Under the pieces are notes generated by a model. The model was not told the origin of the DNA. It saw nothing but the letters and a program-made list of their open reading frames with translations, and did no database searches. A stretch of 64,000 nucleotides of DNA from Algoriphagus terrigena DSM 22685 (GTDB lineage Bacteria; Bacteroidota; Bacteroidia; Cytophagales; Cyclobacteriaceae), in contig NZ_AUBW01000013.1 of the NCBI RefSeq assembly GCF_000429445.1, forward strand, positions 101,240-165,239, written 5' to 3'. Positions 20,570-30,214 of this stretch are shown here, in pieces. Position numbers and translations under genes: made by a program. Position 1 is the first letter of the stretch. The number at the start of each line of letters is the position of its first letter.

Positions 20570-20642
20570 CTTTGTGTGTTGGACAATTTGTTGGACAGGA
20601 GCTACTTCAGCAACCCTTTGCGAAGCAACTCCAGCGCATTCC

Positions 20643-21767
20643 TCAACCGGGTTTTTCTTTTTTGAAGTACTTCCTGGTCGCCAGCTTCCAGAAATTCTCT
20701 GACTCCTCGCTGACCGGAACCTCATCCCCGAGCAGGTAAGCAAAAGGCTTCAGGCCGGCGCTACGTTCGAGGGTGATCTTCAGAATCCCAGTGAGAGGAA
20801 TAAAGAGAACCATCCCTGAGATTCCCCAAAGCCAGCCTCCCAGCAAGATGGCTATAATCACCGCCAGGGCATTGACCTTGACTTTGGAACCCACCACGAG
20901 CGGAGTGATGATATTGTTTTCCAAAAGCTGAATCCCCCAGAGCACCCCAAATGTGACAATGGGATAGAAGAGTGAAACGGTAGTTAAGAACACATATAGG
21001 ATCGCGAAAATCGAAGAAATAAACACCCCAACGTATGGGATTAAGTTCATGATGGCTATGAAGGCCGCAAAAAGCACAAAGTATTTGACCCCGATCAGGT
21101 AGAAGAATATTCCGGCTAAGACCGCCACGATCCCGGTGACACGGATCATTCCCGCCAGATAAGACTGGATGATCCGTCCCGACTCCTGAGCCCAGTTGAT
21201 CACAATCCCCTGATTTTTGGAAGACAGGCGAATCAGGAACTCGACGAAAAAGTCTTTGTAGTACATCAACAGAAAGGTGTACAGCGGGATAATACCGACC
21301 AAGATCAAAGATTTCCCGGTTGTAAAAAGAGTTTCATTGAGGTTTCCGCTTGGTAGCAACGAATAGATATCCCAGCCGCTTTCCGGATCGATCAGGTCAT
21401 TCCCCATCAAGGAGCTCAGCTCTTCCAGGTATCGACTCAGCTTGTTTTCCAGGTTTTCGCCAATCTCAGGCACTTCTTTGATCAAACCGATCATCTGATT
21501 GAGAAGTAGGTACAATATCCCTAAAGCCACTAAGCTGACCATCAGGATACTGAGCGAGATCGCCAGGCCTCTTGGAATCCTGCGCTTTTCAAGCCAAGAG
21601 GAAATCGGGTACAGTGCAAAAGCGAAAAAAATCCCCCAGACCAACGGGACGAGGATAAAAGCCCCTTCTTTTAGCACCACGGCTCCGAGGACAAGTACGA
21701 TCAGGAAATTGGCCACCGGCTGCAGTCGATTCATAGCGCTTCGCTTGATATGGGCGAGAATATACAA
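20643..21767 (-). CDS. AI-2E/PerM-family transporter (UPF0118)
   Basis: A 374-residue polytopic membrane protein of the AI-2E transporter superfamily: N-terminal helices (FLIVLVLGAVVLKEGAFILVP), an amphipathic middle (LIKEVPEIGENLENKLSRYLEEL) and C-terminal helices with the family motif region (FVLFAAFIAIMNLIPYVGVFIS, VTFGVLWGIQLLENNIITPLVVGSKVKVNALAV). Members move autoinducer-2, indole or Na+/H+; the substrate is not predictable. It converges on the tRNA-Leu gene. Confidence 0.9.
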   Translation of the reverse strand: MYILAHIKRSAMNRLQPVANFLIVLVLGAVVLKEGAFILVPLVWGIFFAFALYPISSWLEKRRIPRGLAISLSILMVSLVALGILYLLLNQMIGLIKEVPEIGENLENKLSRYLEELSSLMGNDLIDPESGWDIYSLLPSGNLNETLFTTGKSLILVGIIPLYTFLLMYYKDFFVEFLIRLSSKNQGIVINWAQESGRIIQSYLAGMIRVTGIVAVLAGIFFYLIGVKYFVLFAAFIAIMNLIPYVGVFISSIFAILYVFLTTVSLFYPIVTFGVLWGIQLLENNIITPLVVGSKVKVNALAVIIAILLGGWLWGISGMVLFIPLTGILKITLERSAGLKPFAYLLGDEVPVSEESENFWKLATRKYFKKEKPG

Positions 21768-21863
21768 AATAAGATCTGCTGGAGTGACTCATCGTAATCA
21801 GGGATTGGTTGTTAGCCAACTTTAGCTATTTTTCAAAAATCAAAAACCAAAATCATCCCGGCT

Positions 21864-22718
21864 ATGTCCCGCTTTATCTTCCTATTTGTCTTTTTCCCAT
21901 TGTTGGCATTTGGCCAGGCAAAGACTGACACCATTCAGGTATTCAGTCCGGCGATGAACAAAAATCTCAACGCCGCCGTCACGACACCCAGCTCCTACCA
22001 GAGCGGGGATCAACACTATCCCGTGCTCTATCTGCTGCACGGCGGAAGTGGTTCGTTCAGTGATTGGCACCAAAAAGTCACGGAACCTGGTCTGGTGAGC
22101 CGGATGGCAGAGCAATACGATCTGATCATCGTGACGCCGGGAGTCGGCCCTGCCAGCTATTACTTTGACAGCCCCATGCTCGACTCGGTGCGGTATGAAA
22201 CTTACATCACAGCAGAGCTCATTCCACATATCGATCTCAGCTACCGTACTTTGGCACAGAAGGAATCCCGGGCAATCACCGGCCTGTCTATGGGTGGCCA
22301 CGGAGCGATCTTCCTTTCGGCCAAGCATCCCGAACTATTCGTCGCTGCTGGAAGCATGAGCGGCGTGATGAATATTGATACCCGCATGTGGAAAGTACCC
22401 GAGGATTTCAGTAAACTCCGTCAGGAAGGTCAGAAAGCGATGCTGGGTGCCGACCTCAACTACGATGCGCCGACCTTCAGCCCGTTCACAGCGGTAGGTT
22501 GGATTGACAAGATGAAGACCAACGGACTGGCGCTGATCCTGGACTGCGGGGTGGAAGATTTCCTCATTGATACCAACCGGCAGATGCACGCATTGCTCCT
22601 GGAAAACGGCACGCCACACGAGTACATTGAGCGTCCGGGTGCCCACACCTGGCCTTACTGGACAGAAGCTCTTCCGGTGCATTTGCTATTCTTCGATAAG
22701 TACCTGAAGCGCGAGTAA
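21864..22718 (+). CDS. Exported esterase (CE1/esterase-D-like)
   Basis: A 284-residue secreted alpha/beta-hydrolase with signal peptide (FLFVFFPLLAFGQ). [17 protein letters not shown] gives the oxyanion hole, GLSMGGHGA the catalytic Ser, and ERPGAHTWPYW the catalytic His. Close in type to the CE1 esterase at 8.0-8.9 kb, so it may be a paralogue acting on other acyl esters. It begins 96 bp from the divergently transcribed AI-2E transporter and has no clear operon partner. Confidence 0.85.
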   Translation: MSRFIFLFVFFPLLAFGQAKTDTIQVFSPAMNKNLNAAVTTPSSYQSGDQHYPVLYLLHGGSGSFSDWHQKVTEPGLVSRMAEQYDLIIVTPGVGPASYYFDSPMLDSVRYETYITAELIPHIDLSYRTLAQKESRAITGLSMGGHGAIFLSAKHPELFVAAGSMSGVMNIDTRMWKVPEDFSKLRQEGQKAMLGADLNYDAPTFSPFTAVGWIDKMKTNGLALILDCGVEDFLIDTNRQMHALLLENGTPHEYIERPGAHTWPYWTEALPVHLLFFDKYLKRE

Positions 22719-22805
22719 TTGCAGACACCCTTCGGTCCAATTAGGTAATTTAACTTAGATTATTCAGCTAATTTTTGCTTTTTGCATAAGCAATTTCACC
22801 CCTCT

Positions 22806-23951
22806 ATGTCCAAATTTGATTCGATAAGACCATTTTACGACTCCGAAGCCAATGCGGCGATCAGTAAAATAATCGACGATCCGATGCTGGAAGCCATGAT
22901 GAATTTCACGTTTCCAAATGACAATCCGTCGCATTGGAAAGACCTCATGCGCCACACCCATTCGCTGCGGGATTTTCAGGTCAATTTCATCTATCCCGGA
23001 CTGATGAAAGTGCTGGAGAAAAGCTCCGACGGACTTACGACAGGGGGATTTGAGGTTTTGGAGCCAAACTCCGCCTACCTCTTCATCTCCAATCACCGGG
23101 ATATCATCCTGGACACCTCCCTGCTGAATGCCTGTCTGTATGAAAAAGGACTGGCGATGACTACCTCGGCAATTGGCGACAATCTCATCAAGAAACCGTT
23201 TCTCTATACTCTATCGCGCCTCAACCGCAACTTTGCAATCCGGCGGGGCCTGACAGGAAGGGCGCTGTTCGAAAGCTCCGAGATGGTTTCTGAGTTTATC
23301 AGCAAGTCCCTGCTTCGCGAAAATCGCTCCGTGTGGACCGCACAGCGCGAAGGGAGAACCAAAGACGGCAACGACTCTACGCACAGGGGCGTGCTGAAGA
23401 TGCTGACCTTGGCCGAACATGGCGAAAATCCCTTTGGCTTCTTTGAGAAAATCAATGTGGTGCCGATCTCTATTTCCTATGAATACGACCCCACCGACAT
23501 CCTGAAAATGCCCGAACTCCTGGCCAAATCCAAGGATGAAAAGTACGTCAAGAGCGAAAATGAAGACTTTGTAAACCTCCTCAGGGGGATCATGGGCACC
23601 AAGAAACGCATCCATATCCAAGTCAACGGTATCTTGGAGCAGGAGATCCGGGCGATTTCAAAGACAGAGGTTTCGCAAACCGAAAAGCTCGCTCAGCTGG
23701 CATCCGTGATTGATCTGAAAATCTGGGGTGGATATCGGCTTTGGCCCAGCAACTACATCGCACATGACCTGCTGAACGGCGATTTGAGGTTTGCAGAGTA
23801 CTATACCCTGGAAGAAAAGCAAAGCTTCGAAAAAAGACTGCATGGAAAGGTCGATACCAGCAACCCCTTTCTGGTGAAAAGTTTTCTGTCGATGTATGCC
23901 TCTCCCGTAGACAACAGTCTCAAAGCTGCCGAACAAAATCCTTCCGCCTGA
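22806..23951 (+). CDS. Glycerol-3-phosphate/lysophosphatidate acyltransferase-family protein
   Basis: About 381 residues from the ATG at 22806 (an upstream in-frame ATG at 22782 is less likely). Acyltransferase motif I appears as SNHRDIILD (His-Asp pair), and the substrate-binding glycine motif as QREGRTKDG, in the usual order and spacing. No transmembrane helix is obvious. It should transfer an acyl chain to a glycerol phosphate or related acceptor in phospholipid synthesis; exact substrate is uncertain because motif I differs from the classical H-x4-D. Confidence 0.85.
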   Translation: MSKFDSIRPFYDSEANAAISKIIDDPMLEAMMNFTFPNDNPSHWKDLMRHTHSLRDFQVNFIYPGLMKVLEKSSDGLTTGGFEVLEPNSAYLFISNHRDIILDTSLLNACLYEKGLAMTTSAIGDNLIKKPFLYTLSRLNRNFAIRRGLTGRALFESSEMVSEFISKSLLRENRSVWTAQREGRTKDGNDSTHRGVLKMLTLAEHGENPFGFFEKINVVPISISYEYDPTDILKMPELLAKSKDEKYVKSENEDFVNLLRGIMGTKKRIHIQVNGILEQEIRAISKTEVSQTEKLAQLASVIDLKIWGGYRLWPSNYIAHDLLNGDLRFAEYYTLEEKQSFEKRLHGKVDTSNPFLVKSFLSMYASPVDNSLKAAEQNPSA

Positions 23952-23953
23952 GC

Positions 23954-25192
23954 CTAGGCTACCGGAAGGATCAATTCAAATTCTACCCCCTGCCCGGGCT
24001 CAGATTTTAGCAGCATCCGACCGTTAAGTTTGGCCACCAGTTGATGCACGAGATTGAGGCCGAACCCGTATCCTTTTTCGCCGGAAGTGCCTCCGGATGA
24101 AGCAGCATTCCCTTTCAATATCTGTTCGATTTTTTCATGCGACATCCCCACACCACTATCCTTCACTTTGAGGTGAAGGATTCGCTGTCTGTCATCCAAT
24201 TCCATATCCAGCAAGACCTGCACTTGGCCTCCCTCCGGAGTGAACTTGATCGAATTGGAAATCAGGTTGCCCAAAATCTGGAGGATGTTGGTTTTTGGAA
24301 ATGGACGATGTGCAGTTTGGTCTGTGGTCTTAAATAGCAGCCTCACACCCTTGTACATCGCCTGAGGACCAAACAAAGCCTCCAGTCTATCTTCAAGAGT
24401 CGCGAGGGTGAATTCGTGATCCTTGGGGGTATTTGACGCTTTGTAGGAGGACAATATTTCGTCTGTCAAATCAAGCACAGAGCTGCCGCTTTTTTGAATC
24501 ATGGAGATGTAGCTGAGCACTTCCTCGAGATTGTTTTCGCTTCCCTGCATCTGGATGATCTCCGCCAGTCCGACGATCCCGCCGAGAGGTCCCCGGATAT
24601 CGTGGGCCAGATTGTTTTTGACCGTCGTGCATTCCTGAATCCGGTTCGTCAGCTTGTGTATTGCATGCCAGACCTTGATTCTGTTCACGATTTCCCCGGC
24701 GACGATCGCCAGCATTTCCTTTTTTTCCACGCTCACATCTTTGTAGTCGTCGTGAATGACGCACAGTGATCCTATGGGTAAATTATCCCCAATGTTGAGC
24801 GGAATCCCAAAATAGTACTTCAGATAGGGAGCTTGGGTCACATATGCTCTGTCCTTAAACCTGTCATCGACTGAAAGATCCATCACCTCCATCCCAGCGG
24901 AGCTTTGATCGACAATCGTGTACTGACAGACGGAATCCTCCCGCGGGGTCTGGCTCACCTCCATCCCAAAAGGCGCCACACTCCATACTGTGAATGTGTC
25001 GATAAGATTAACCATTGAGATCGAAGTTCCTGCTATTTTTGCAGCCAGTTTTGTCAACTCAGCAAAGGATTGATCCAGATCAGCATAGTCAAGTTCCAGT
25101 TCATTCAATGCCAACAGACGTTCCATTTCATTCTCAGGAACGGGAAAAGCTAGGCCACTTAGTTGGTTGTCGGTTCGGTTTTCTCCTGACAT
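23954..25192 (-). CDS. GAF-domain sensor histidine kinase
   Basis: About 412 residues from the ATG at 25192 (the frame is open to an ATG at 25264). An N-terminal GAF domain (about 25-170: SMVNLIDTFTVWSVAPFGME, IPLNIGDNLPIGSLCVIHDD) is followed by a HisKA dimerisation helix with phospho-acceptor His in NNLAHDIRGPLGGIVGLAE, then HATPase_c (N-box NLISNSIKFTPEGG, G1 DSGVGM, G2 GYGFGLNLVHQLV). It has no membrane helix, so it senses a cytoplasmic signal. No response regulator is adjacent. It converges with the acyltransferase (2-bp gap between stops). Confidence 0.93.
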   Translation of the reverse strand: MSGENRTDNQLSGLAFPVPENEMERLLALNELELDYADLDQSFAELTKLAAKIAGTSISMVNLIDTFTVWSVAPFGMEVSQTPREDSVCQYTIVDQSSAGMEVMDLSVDDRFKDRAYVTQAPYLKYYFGIPLNIGDNLPIGSLCVIHDDYKDVSVEKKEMLAIVAGEIVNRIKVWHAIHKLTNRIQECTTVKNNLAHDIRGPLGGIVGLAEIIQMQGSENNLEEVLSYISMIQKSGSSVLDLTDEILSSYKASNTPKDHEFTLATLEDRLEALFGPQAMYKGVRLLFKTTDQTAHRPFPKTNILQILGNLISNSIKFTPEGGQVQVLLDMELDDRQRILHLKVKDSGVGMSHEKIEQILKGNAASSGGTSGEKGYGFGLNLVHQLVAKLNGRMLLKSEPGQGVEFELILPVA

Positions 25193-25330
25193 TTGGCTCT
25201 TTGGAGGTTGGATGATTGTCCAAATTAAAGAACCTTTTGCATTCGGCCCAAGAGCGCATGACAATTTAAATAACCTCCTGAAATATGTATATTAAGTGCC
25301 AGCTTGCCCTTCCCTAACCCCAACCTTGTC

Positions 25331-25897
25331 ATGAATTTTATCCTGATCTTTCAACTTTTAGTGAGTTCATTTTACGCCCGGGAAAAACTCCCCGTCGGGC
25401 AAATCATCACTCCACAGGGAGAAATCCTGATCTCTCTGGATCCACGCACGCCGCAGCATCGGGATAGTTTCATCGAGCTTGCAAACGCCGGCTACTGGGA
25501 TTCACTGACTTTTAACCGGGTGATTCCCAACTTTGTAGCACAAGGTGGATGTCCTGATACTCCAGCAGGATTTACCGATCCGGAGTATCTCCTTGAGCCT
25601 GAATTTAATACCGAACTTAAGCACGTCTATGGCGCTGTGGGCGCCGGACGGGATGACAATCCAGGCAAACTTTCGGCTCGATGCCAGTTTTACATTGTCC
25701 AAAATCCCCAGGGAATCCCGCGACTAGATGGAGACTACACGATCTTTGGACACGTGATCAAGGGGATGGAGCTCGTCGACCAGATCGTAGCCGTGAAGCG
25801 CGATGCCAGAGACGAACCTGAGACCCCGATCACGCTGGATATCAATATTATCTACCTCTCGGCAGAGGAAATAGCCGCTCTGAAAGGAGCTCAGTAA
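25331..25897 (+). CDS. Exported cyclophilin-type peptidyl-prolyl isomerase
   Basis: About 188 residues from the ATG at 25331, which places a signal peptide (FILIFQLLVSSFYA) at the N-terminus. The cyclophilin fold is evident: GYWDSLTFNRVIPNFVAQGGCPD (catalytic Arg), CQFYIVQ, LDGDYTIFGHVIKGMELVDQI. It catalyses proline isomerisation during folding of secreted or outer-membrane proteins. Followed 27 bp later by the AsmA-like gene, an arrangement that fits envelope biogenesis. Confidence 0.92.
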   Translation: MNFILIFQLLVSSFYAREKLPVGQIITPQGEILISLDPRTPQHRDSFIELANAGYWDSLTFNRVIPNFVAQGGCPDTPAGFTDPEYLLEPEFNTELKHVYGAVGAGRDDNPGKLSARCQFYIVQNPQGIPRLDGDYTIFGHVIKGMELVDQIVAVKRDARDEPETPITLDINIIYLSAEEIAALKGAQ

Positions 25898-25924
25898 CAG
25901 ACTAGGCCTAATTCACCTCGTGAA

Positions 25925-28900
25925 ATGAAATCATTTTTGAGATCAACCTATTTTAAGATCGGTCTGGGTATCCTTGTTTTTATTCTGCTGTTTCTCGCCG
26001 TGTTTCCGGTCTTTTTCCAAGAAAAGCTAAAAGTCGAACTCGAGAAAGTGCTTCAGCAACAGGTCCAGGGCGATCTGAGATTCGATAAAGTCAATCTGAG
26101 CTTTTTTCGGCATTTCCCCGCTCTGACGCTCTCGCTTGACAAGCTGTACCTCGGAGGATCTCTGCCGTTTGAAAACGACACCCTACTCTACGCCAAGGAA
26201 ATGGCGTTCGGCGTTGGCATCTCTTCGCTTTTTTCAGACCGGATCAAAATCAACGAGATCTACCTCGATCAGGCCACTGTGAAAATCCTCCGGGACGTAC
26301 GTGGCAACTCCAATTTTGATGTTTTCCCCACGGCCGACTCCGACACAGTTACTGTCGACTCCAGCTCATTTGAACTGGAGATTGAGAGCTTTTTCTTTCA
26401 GAAAAGCAGGTTTGTGTACAAAGACACCTCGCTGGATATGATCTGCGAGGCCAATGGGGTGGACTATCGCGGCAGCGGAAACTTGGTGGACGGGCAGTTC
26501 AACCTTCAAAGCAACATCCAGATCGGTGAGTTTCAGCTGGTCTACGATGAGCTCCCGATCTTCAATAGAAACCGACTCTCAGCGGATCTGCTGACGCGGA
26601 TCAACACGGAAACCACCGCATTGACTTTCGAAAGAAACGCCCTAAAAATCAATGATCTTCCGTTGAATTTCGTCGGAGCATTTGAGTTTATTCCAGGCGG
26701 GTACGATATGAACTTCATCTTGGAATCGTTCGACGCCAACCTCAAAGACATACTTTCGCTCGTTCCGCCAGAGTTTATGCCCGGCTTTGAGCAGACCAAA
26801 TTTGGGGGAAAGGGCGACATCGTAGGTTCCTTTCAGGGATTTTATCTTCCTGATGAAGACCAGTTTCCCGGCCTTGTCCTAAACCTGAGTTTAAAAGACG
26901 GGATGATTGCACATTCGGACACAAGTCCCGGGGTCGAGCATCTGACCGCGAGGATCAATTTCCGGGTTCCCGAACTGGACCCCAATCAGGTAAGCTTGGA
27001 GATCGACAGCCTTGGATTTAATCTTGGAGATGGATTTCTCAGAGGTGCTCTTCATCTGGAAAATCTCAATCCCATGCGCCTTGATTCCGAGTTGGAGGCC
27101 AAGATTGACCTTGGGCAACTTCATGCAGCGCTGGGCATGACAGGTCTTGACTACCGCGGAATGTTGGAGCTGGCATTCCGTTCGGAGGGAAATTACCGCT
27201 TCATGCCAGATCCCAATGAACTCCGGGAGTCTGCACCTATCATCCAGGCTATTCCGGCATTTTCATTTTCAGCAAATCTAAAAGACGGCTTCGTGCAGTG
27301 GGCCGGTCTGCCCGAGCCCATCAAAGACATCCAGCTTTCCCTCACCGCCGATACGCCAGACAGCCTACTGCAGCACATCAATTTTGAGTTGAAAACTCTT
27401 CATTTCCAGGTATTGGATCAGGTCACAGACGGCTTTTTCAAGTACTGGGGAAGAGAAAATCATCGGGTTGACGCCAATCTCCAGAGCGATTTCAGCCTGG
27501 CTGACATTCCGAAGTTTTATCCGCTCGACTCCGGCTATCAACTGAGCGGCAAACTCCATCTGGACTTGCTGGCAAACGGGAATTACCTGCCTGAGAACAA
27601 GATCACCCCGATCATCAATGCAAACCTCACACTGAGCGAGGGCTACGTCCTGACTCCGCATTATCCGGAAGCAATTCAGGACATTTCCTTCCTGTTGTCG
27701 GTGGCAAATACGACCAGCTCTTTTGCCGATTTCAAGTTAGACCTCCAGCCCGTCTCGTTCAAATTCGCAGGCAACCCCTTCCTACTCAAAGCCAACTTGG
27801 CGAATCTGGACGACATCCAATACGACCTGCAATCTGAGGGAACACTGGATTTGGGGAAACTATACCAAGTTTTCGGAGTGGAAGGGATGGATATCGAGGG
27901 ACAAATACTCACAGATCTTAGCCTAAAAGGCCGTCAAAGCGATGCCACAGCTGGGAGGGTCCAACAACTGAACAACAGCGGCACCCTCACCATGGAGAAG
28001 ATCAAGGTTCGCTCCGATCTCTTTCCAGAGCCCGTGAACCTCGACGCCGGCATCTTGACTTTCAATCAGGACAAGGTGGAGTTCGTTGACTTTCATTTTA
28101 GCTACCTGGCCAATGAAGTCATTGCGTCCGGCCAGTTGACCAACTATCTGGGATACCTCGCTGACGAAAACCAAATCCTCCACGGTAGCGTGACGCTTAG
28201 CTCCCATTTCATCAATTTGGACGATTTCATGTTTTTCGGCGAAGAAGATCCCGTCAAAGTTGACACCTTGGGGGTAGTGACCGGCGTCATTGTCCCGCCA
28301 TCGCAGCTGGATTTGAAGATTGCCGCCAGTGTTGATTCGATTCGTTATGGCGAATACCGCATCAGTGAATTCAAGGGAGAAGTGAGCACAGCGCCGCGGG
28401 AGATCCAACTCATCCAAACGCGGTTTCAGCTCGTCGGTGCCCAGGTGGAGACGAGCGGAAGCTATCGCGCCCCCACTCCTTTTTCGGCCAATTTTGACTA
28501 CCAGGTCAGCGCGCGCGATTTCGACATCCTCCGAGCCTATGAGGAAATTCCGATCTTCAAGGAGATGGTGTCGTTTGCAGAATTCGCAGAGGGAAAAGCT
28601 TCCCTTGACTACAAGCTCAGCGGCAGATTGGATGCCAATATGTACCCCGTACTCCCGTCCATCAAAGGCGGCGGGACGCTCGGGTTAAAATCAGTCAAGC
28701 TTAAGGGATTTAAGTTGATGAATACCATGGCTGAAAAGACCGAAAACGCAGAGCTCAACGACCCGGAACTGAACGACATCGAGATCAGCAGCTCCATCGA
28801 AAACAACCTGATCACCATCCCCCGAACCAAGATGAAGATCGCGGGATTTAGACCACGGCTCGAAGGTCAGGTCAGCTTGGACGGAGATCTGAACATCGGA

Positions 28901-29074
28901 ATACGTCTCGGATTGCCTCCATTGGGGATCTTCGGGATTCCTGTGAAAGTCACGGGAAACGCAGAAAACTTTGAAATGAAGGTAGGCAAATCCACCAAGG
29001 AAGATAATTTAGAGGCAGAATTTGACGTGGAAGTCACTACTCAAGAACCCAACTCCAAGACCCAAAATGACTAA
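25925..29074 (+). CDS. AsmA-like large inner-membrane-anchored envelope protein
   Basis: 1049 residues: one N-terminal transmembrane helix (FKIGLGILVFILLFLAVFPVFF), then a very long periplasmic stretch of alternating beta-strands with recurrent phrases such as LSLDKLYLGG, INEIYLDQATVKILRD, and a C-terminal AsmA_2-like region (GGGTLGLKSVKLKGFKLMN, LEGQVSLDGDLNIGIRLGLPPLGIFGIPVKVTGNAENFEM). AsmA-like proteins are thought to bridge the membranes and move phospholipids; the sequence does not prove this here. The last 8 nt overlap the start of the next gene. Confidence 0.85.
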   Translation: MKSFLRSTYFKIGLGILVFILLFLAVFPVFFQEKLKVELEKVLQQQVQGDLRFDKVNLSFFRHFPALTLSLDKLYLGGSLPFENDTLLYAKEMAFGVGISSLFSDRIKINEIYLDQATVKILRDVRGNSNFDVFPTADSDTVTVDSSSFELEIESFFFQKSRFVYKDTSLDMICEANGVDYRGSGNLVDGQFNLQSNIQIGEFQLVYDELPIFNRNRLSADLLTRINTETTALTFERNALKINDLPLNFVGAFEFIPGGYDMNFILESFDANLKDILSLVPPEFMPGFEQTKFGGKGDIVGSFQGFYLPDEDQFPGLVLNLSLKDGMIAHSDTSPGVEHLTARINFRVPELDPNQVSLEIDSLGFNLGDGFLRGALHLENLNPMRLDSELEAKIDLGQLHAALGMTGLDYRGMLELAFRSEGNYRFMPDPNELRESAPIIQAIPAFSFSANLKDGFVQWAGLPEPIKDIQLSLTADTPDSLLQHINFELKTLHFQVLDQVTDGFFKYWGRENHRVDANLQSDFSLADIPKFYPLDSGYQLSGKLHLDLLANGNYLPENKITPIINANLTLSEGYVLTPHYPEAIQDISFLLSVANTTSSFADFKLDLQPVSFKFAGNPFLLKANLANLDDIQYDLQSEGTLDLGKLYQVFGVEGMDIEGQILTDLSLKGRQSDATAGRVQQLNNSGTLTMEKIKVRSDLFPEPVNLDAGILTFNQDKVEFVDFHFSYLANEVIASGQLTNYLGYLADENQILHGSVTLSSHFINLDDFMFFGEEDPVKVDTLGVVTGVIVPPSQLDLKIAASVDSIRYGEYRISEFKGEVSTAPREIQLIQTRFQLVGAQVETSGSYRAPTPFSANFDYQVSARDFDILRAYEEIPIFKEMVSFAEFAEGKASLDYKLSGRLDANMYPVLPSIKGGGTLGLKSVKLKGFKLMNTMAEKTENAELNDPELNDIEISSSIENNLITIPRTKMKIAGFRPRLEGQVSLDGDLNIGIRLGLPPLGIFGIPVKVTGNAENFEMKVGKSTKEDNLEAEFDVEVTTQEPNSKTQND

Positions 29075-30140
29075 ACCTATCCGCATTCTTATCGTCGGTT
29101 GCGGCAATATGGGCGCTTCGCACGCGGCCGCATACCATCACATGCCCGAGTTTACCATCTGTGGATTGGTAGCCCGTGGCGACAGCAAAGTCCGCGTGAA
29201 TCAAGTGCTCAACGCTTCGTATCCCCTGTTCGAGAATTTTGAAAAAGCGCTTGATGAGACGAAGCCGGACGCGGTCTGCATCTCCACCTATCCTGATACG
29301 CACGAGGAATTTGCGCTGAAAGCACTCGTTGCTGGATGCCATATTTTCATCGAAAAACCCTTGGCAGACACCATATCAGGCTGTGAAAAAATCATCGAGA
29401 AAGCACTCCAAGTAGACAAAAAAGTCGTCGTCGGATACATCTTGAGACACCATCCCTCTTGGATCAGATTCATCGAAGAATCCCAAAAAATGGGCAAGCC
29501 GCTCGTGATGCGCATGAACCTCAACCAGCAAAGTCAGGGATACATGTGGGATGTGCATAGAAGCCTCATGAAATCCCTGAGTCCAATCGTGGATTGCGGG
29601 GTGCATTACATCGATGTGATGTGCCAGATGACCCGGTCCAAGCCATTTTGGGTATCAGCCATCGGAGCGAGACTGACTGAAGACATTGCCCCCGACAATT
29701 ACAACTACGGGCAACTCCAGATCCGCTTTGAGGACGGATCGGTCGGCTGGTACGAGGCAGGATGGGGGCCGATGATCAGCGAGACCGCTTTTTTTGTAAA
29801 AGACGTATTCGGTCCAAAAGGCTCCGTCTCGATCGTGGCAAAGGATGCCGGCCACGCCGGAAAATCCGATCACGTGGACAGTCACACCAAGACAGAATCC
29901 ATCCGCATCCACCATGCCGACATCGACGATATGAACCGATTCACCAAAAAGGACGAATGGATTGACATGACCGACGAACCCGATCATCAAGAACTATGCA
30001 GCCGGGAGCAAGCCTATTTCCTAAAAGCAATCCAGGAAAATACCGACCTGAGCGATCACCTGGCTGACGCGCTCAACAGCCTCAAGATCGCCTTCGCCTG
30101 CGACGAATCCGTCAAAACCGGCGAAGTGGTGAGGTTGTAG
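29067..30140 (+). CDS. Gfo/Idh/MocA-family NAD(P)-dependent oxidoreductase
   Basis: 357 residues from the ATG at 29067, overlapping the AsmA stop by 8 nt. Rossmann motif VGCGNMGASHAAAYHHM at the N-terminus, the family's conserved EKPLADT (catalytic Lys) near residue 95, and the C-terminal alpha/beta domain (SLSPIVDCGVHYIDVMCQM, with the His typical of the substrate site). Cytoplasmic, unlike the TAT-exported relative at 48-49 kb. It acts on a sugar or cyclitol; the substrate is not readable. Confidence 0.9.
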   Translation: MTKPIRILIVGCGNMGASHAAAYHHMPEFTICGLVARGDSKVRVNQVLNASYPLFENFEKALDETKPDAVCISTYPDTHEEFALKALVAGCHIFIEKPLADTISGCEKIIEKALQVDKKVVVGYILRHHPSWIRFIEESQKMGKPLVMRMNLNQQSQGYMWDVHRSLMKSLSPIVDCGVHYIDVMCQMTRSKPFWVSAIGARLTEDIAPDNYNYGQLQIRFEDGSVGWYEAGWGPMISETAFFVKDVFGPKGSVSIVAKDAGHAGKSDHVDSHTKTESIRIHHADIDDMNRFTKKDEWIDMTDEPDHQELCSREQAYFLKAIQENTDLSDHLADALNSLKIAFACDESVKTGEVVRL

Positions 30141-30214
30141 GTTTACAGAACTATGCACTTTATAGGTCCACCGGCCCAAATCGGCTATATTTTGACCTTT
30201 AATCAATTGTTAAT

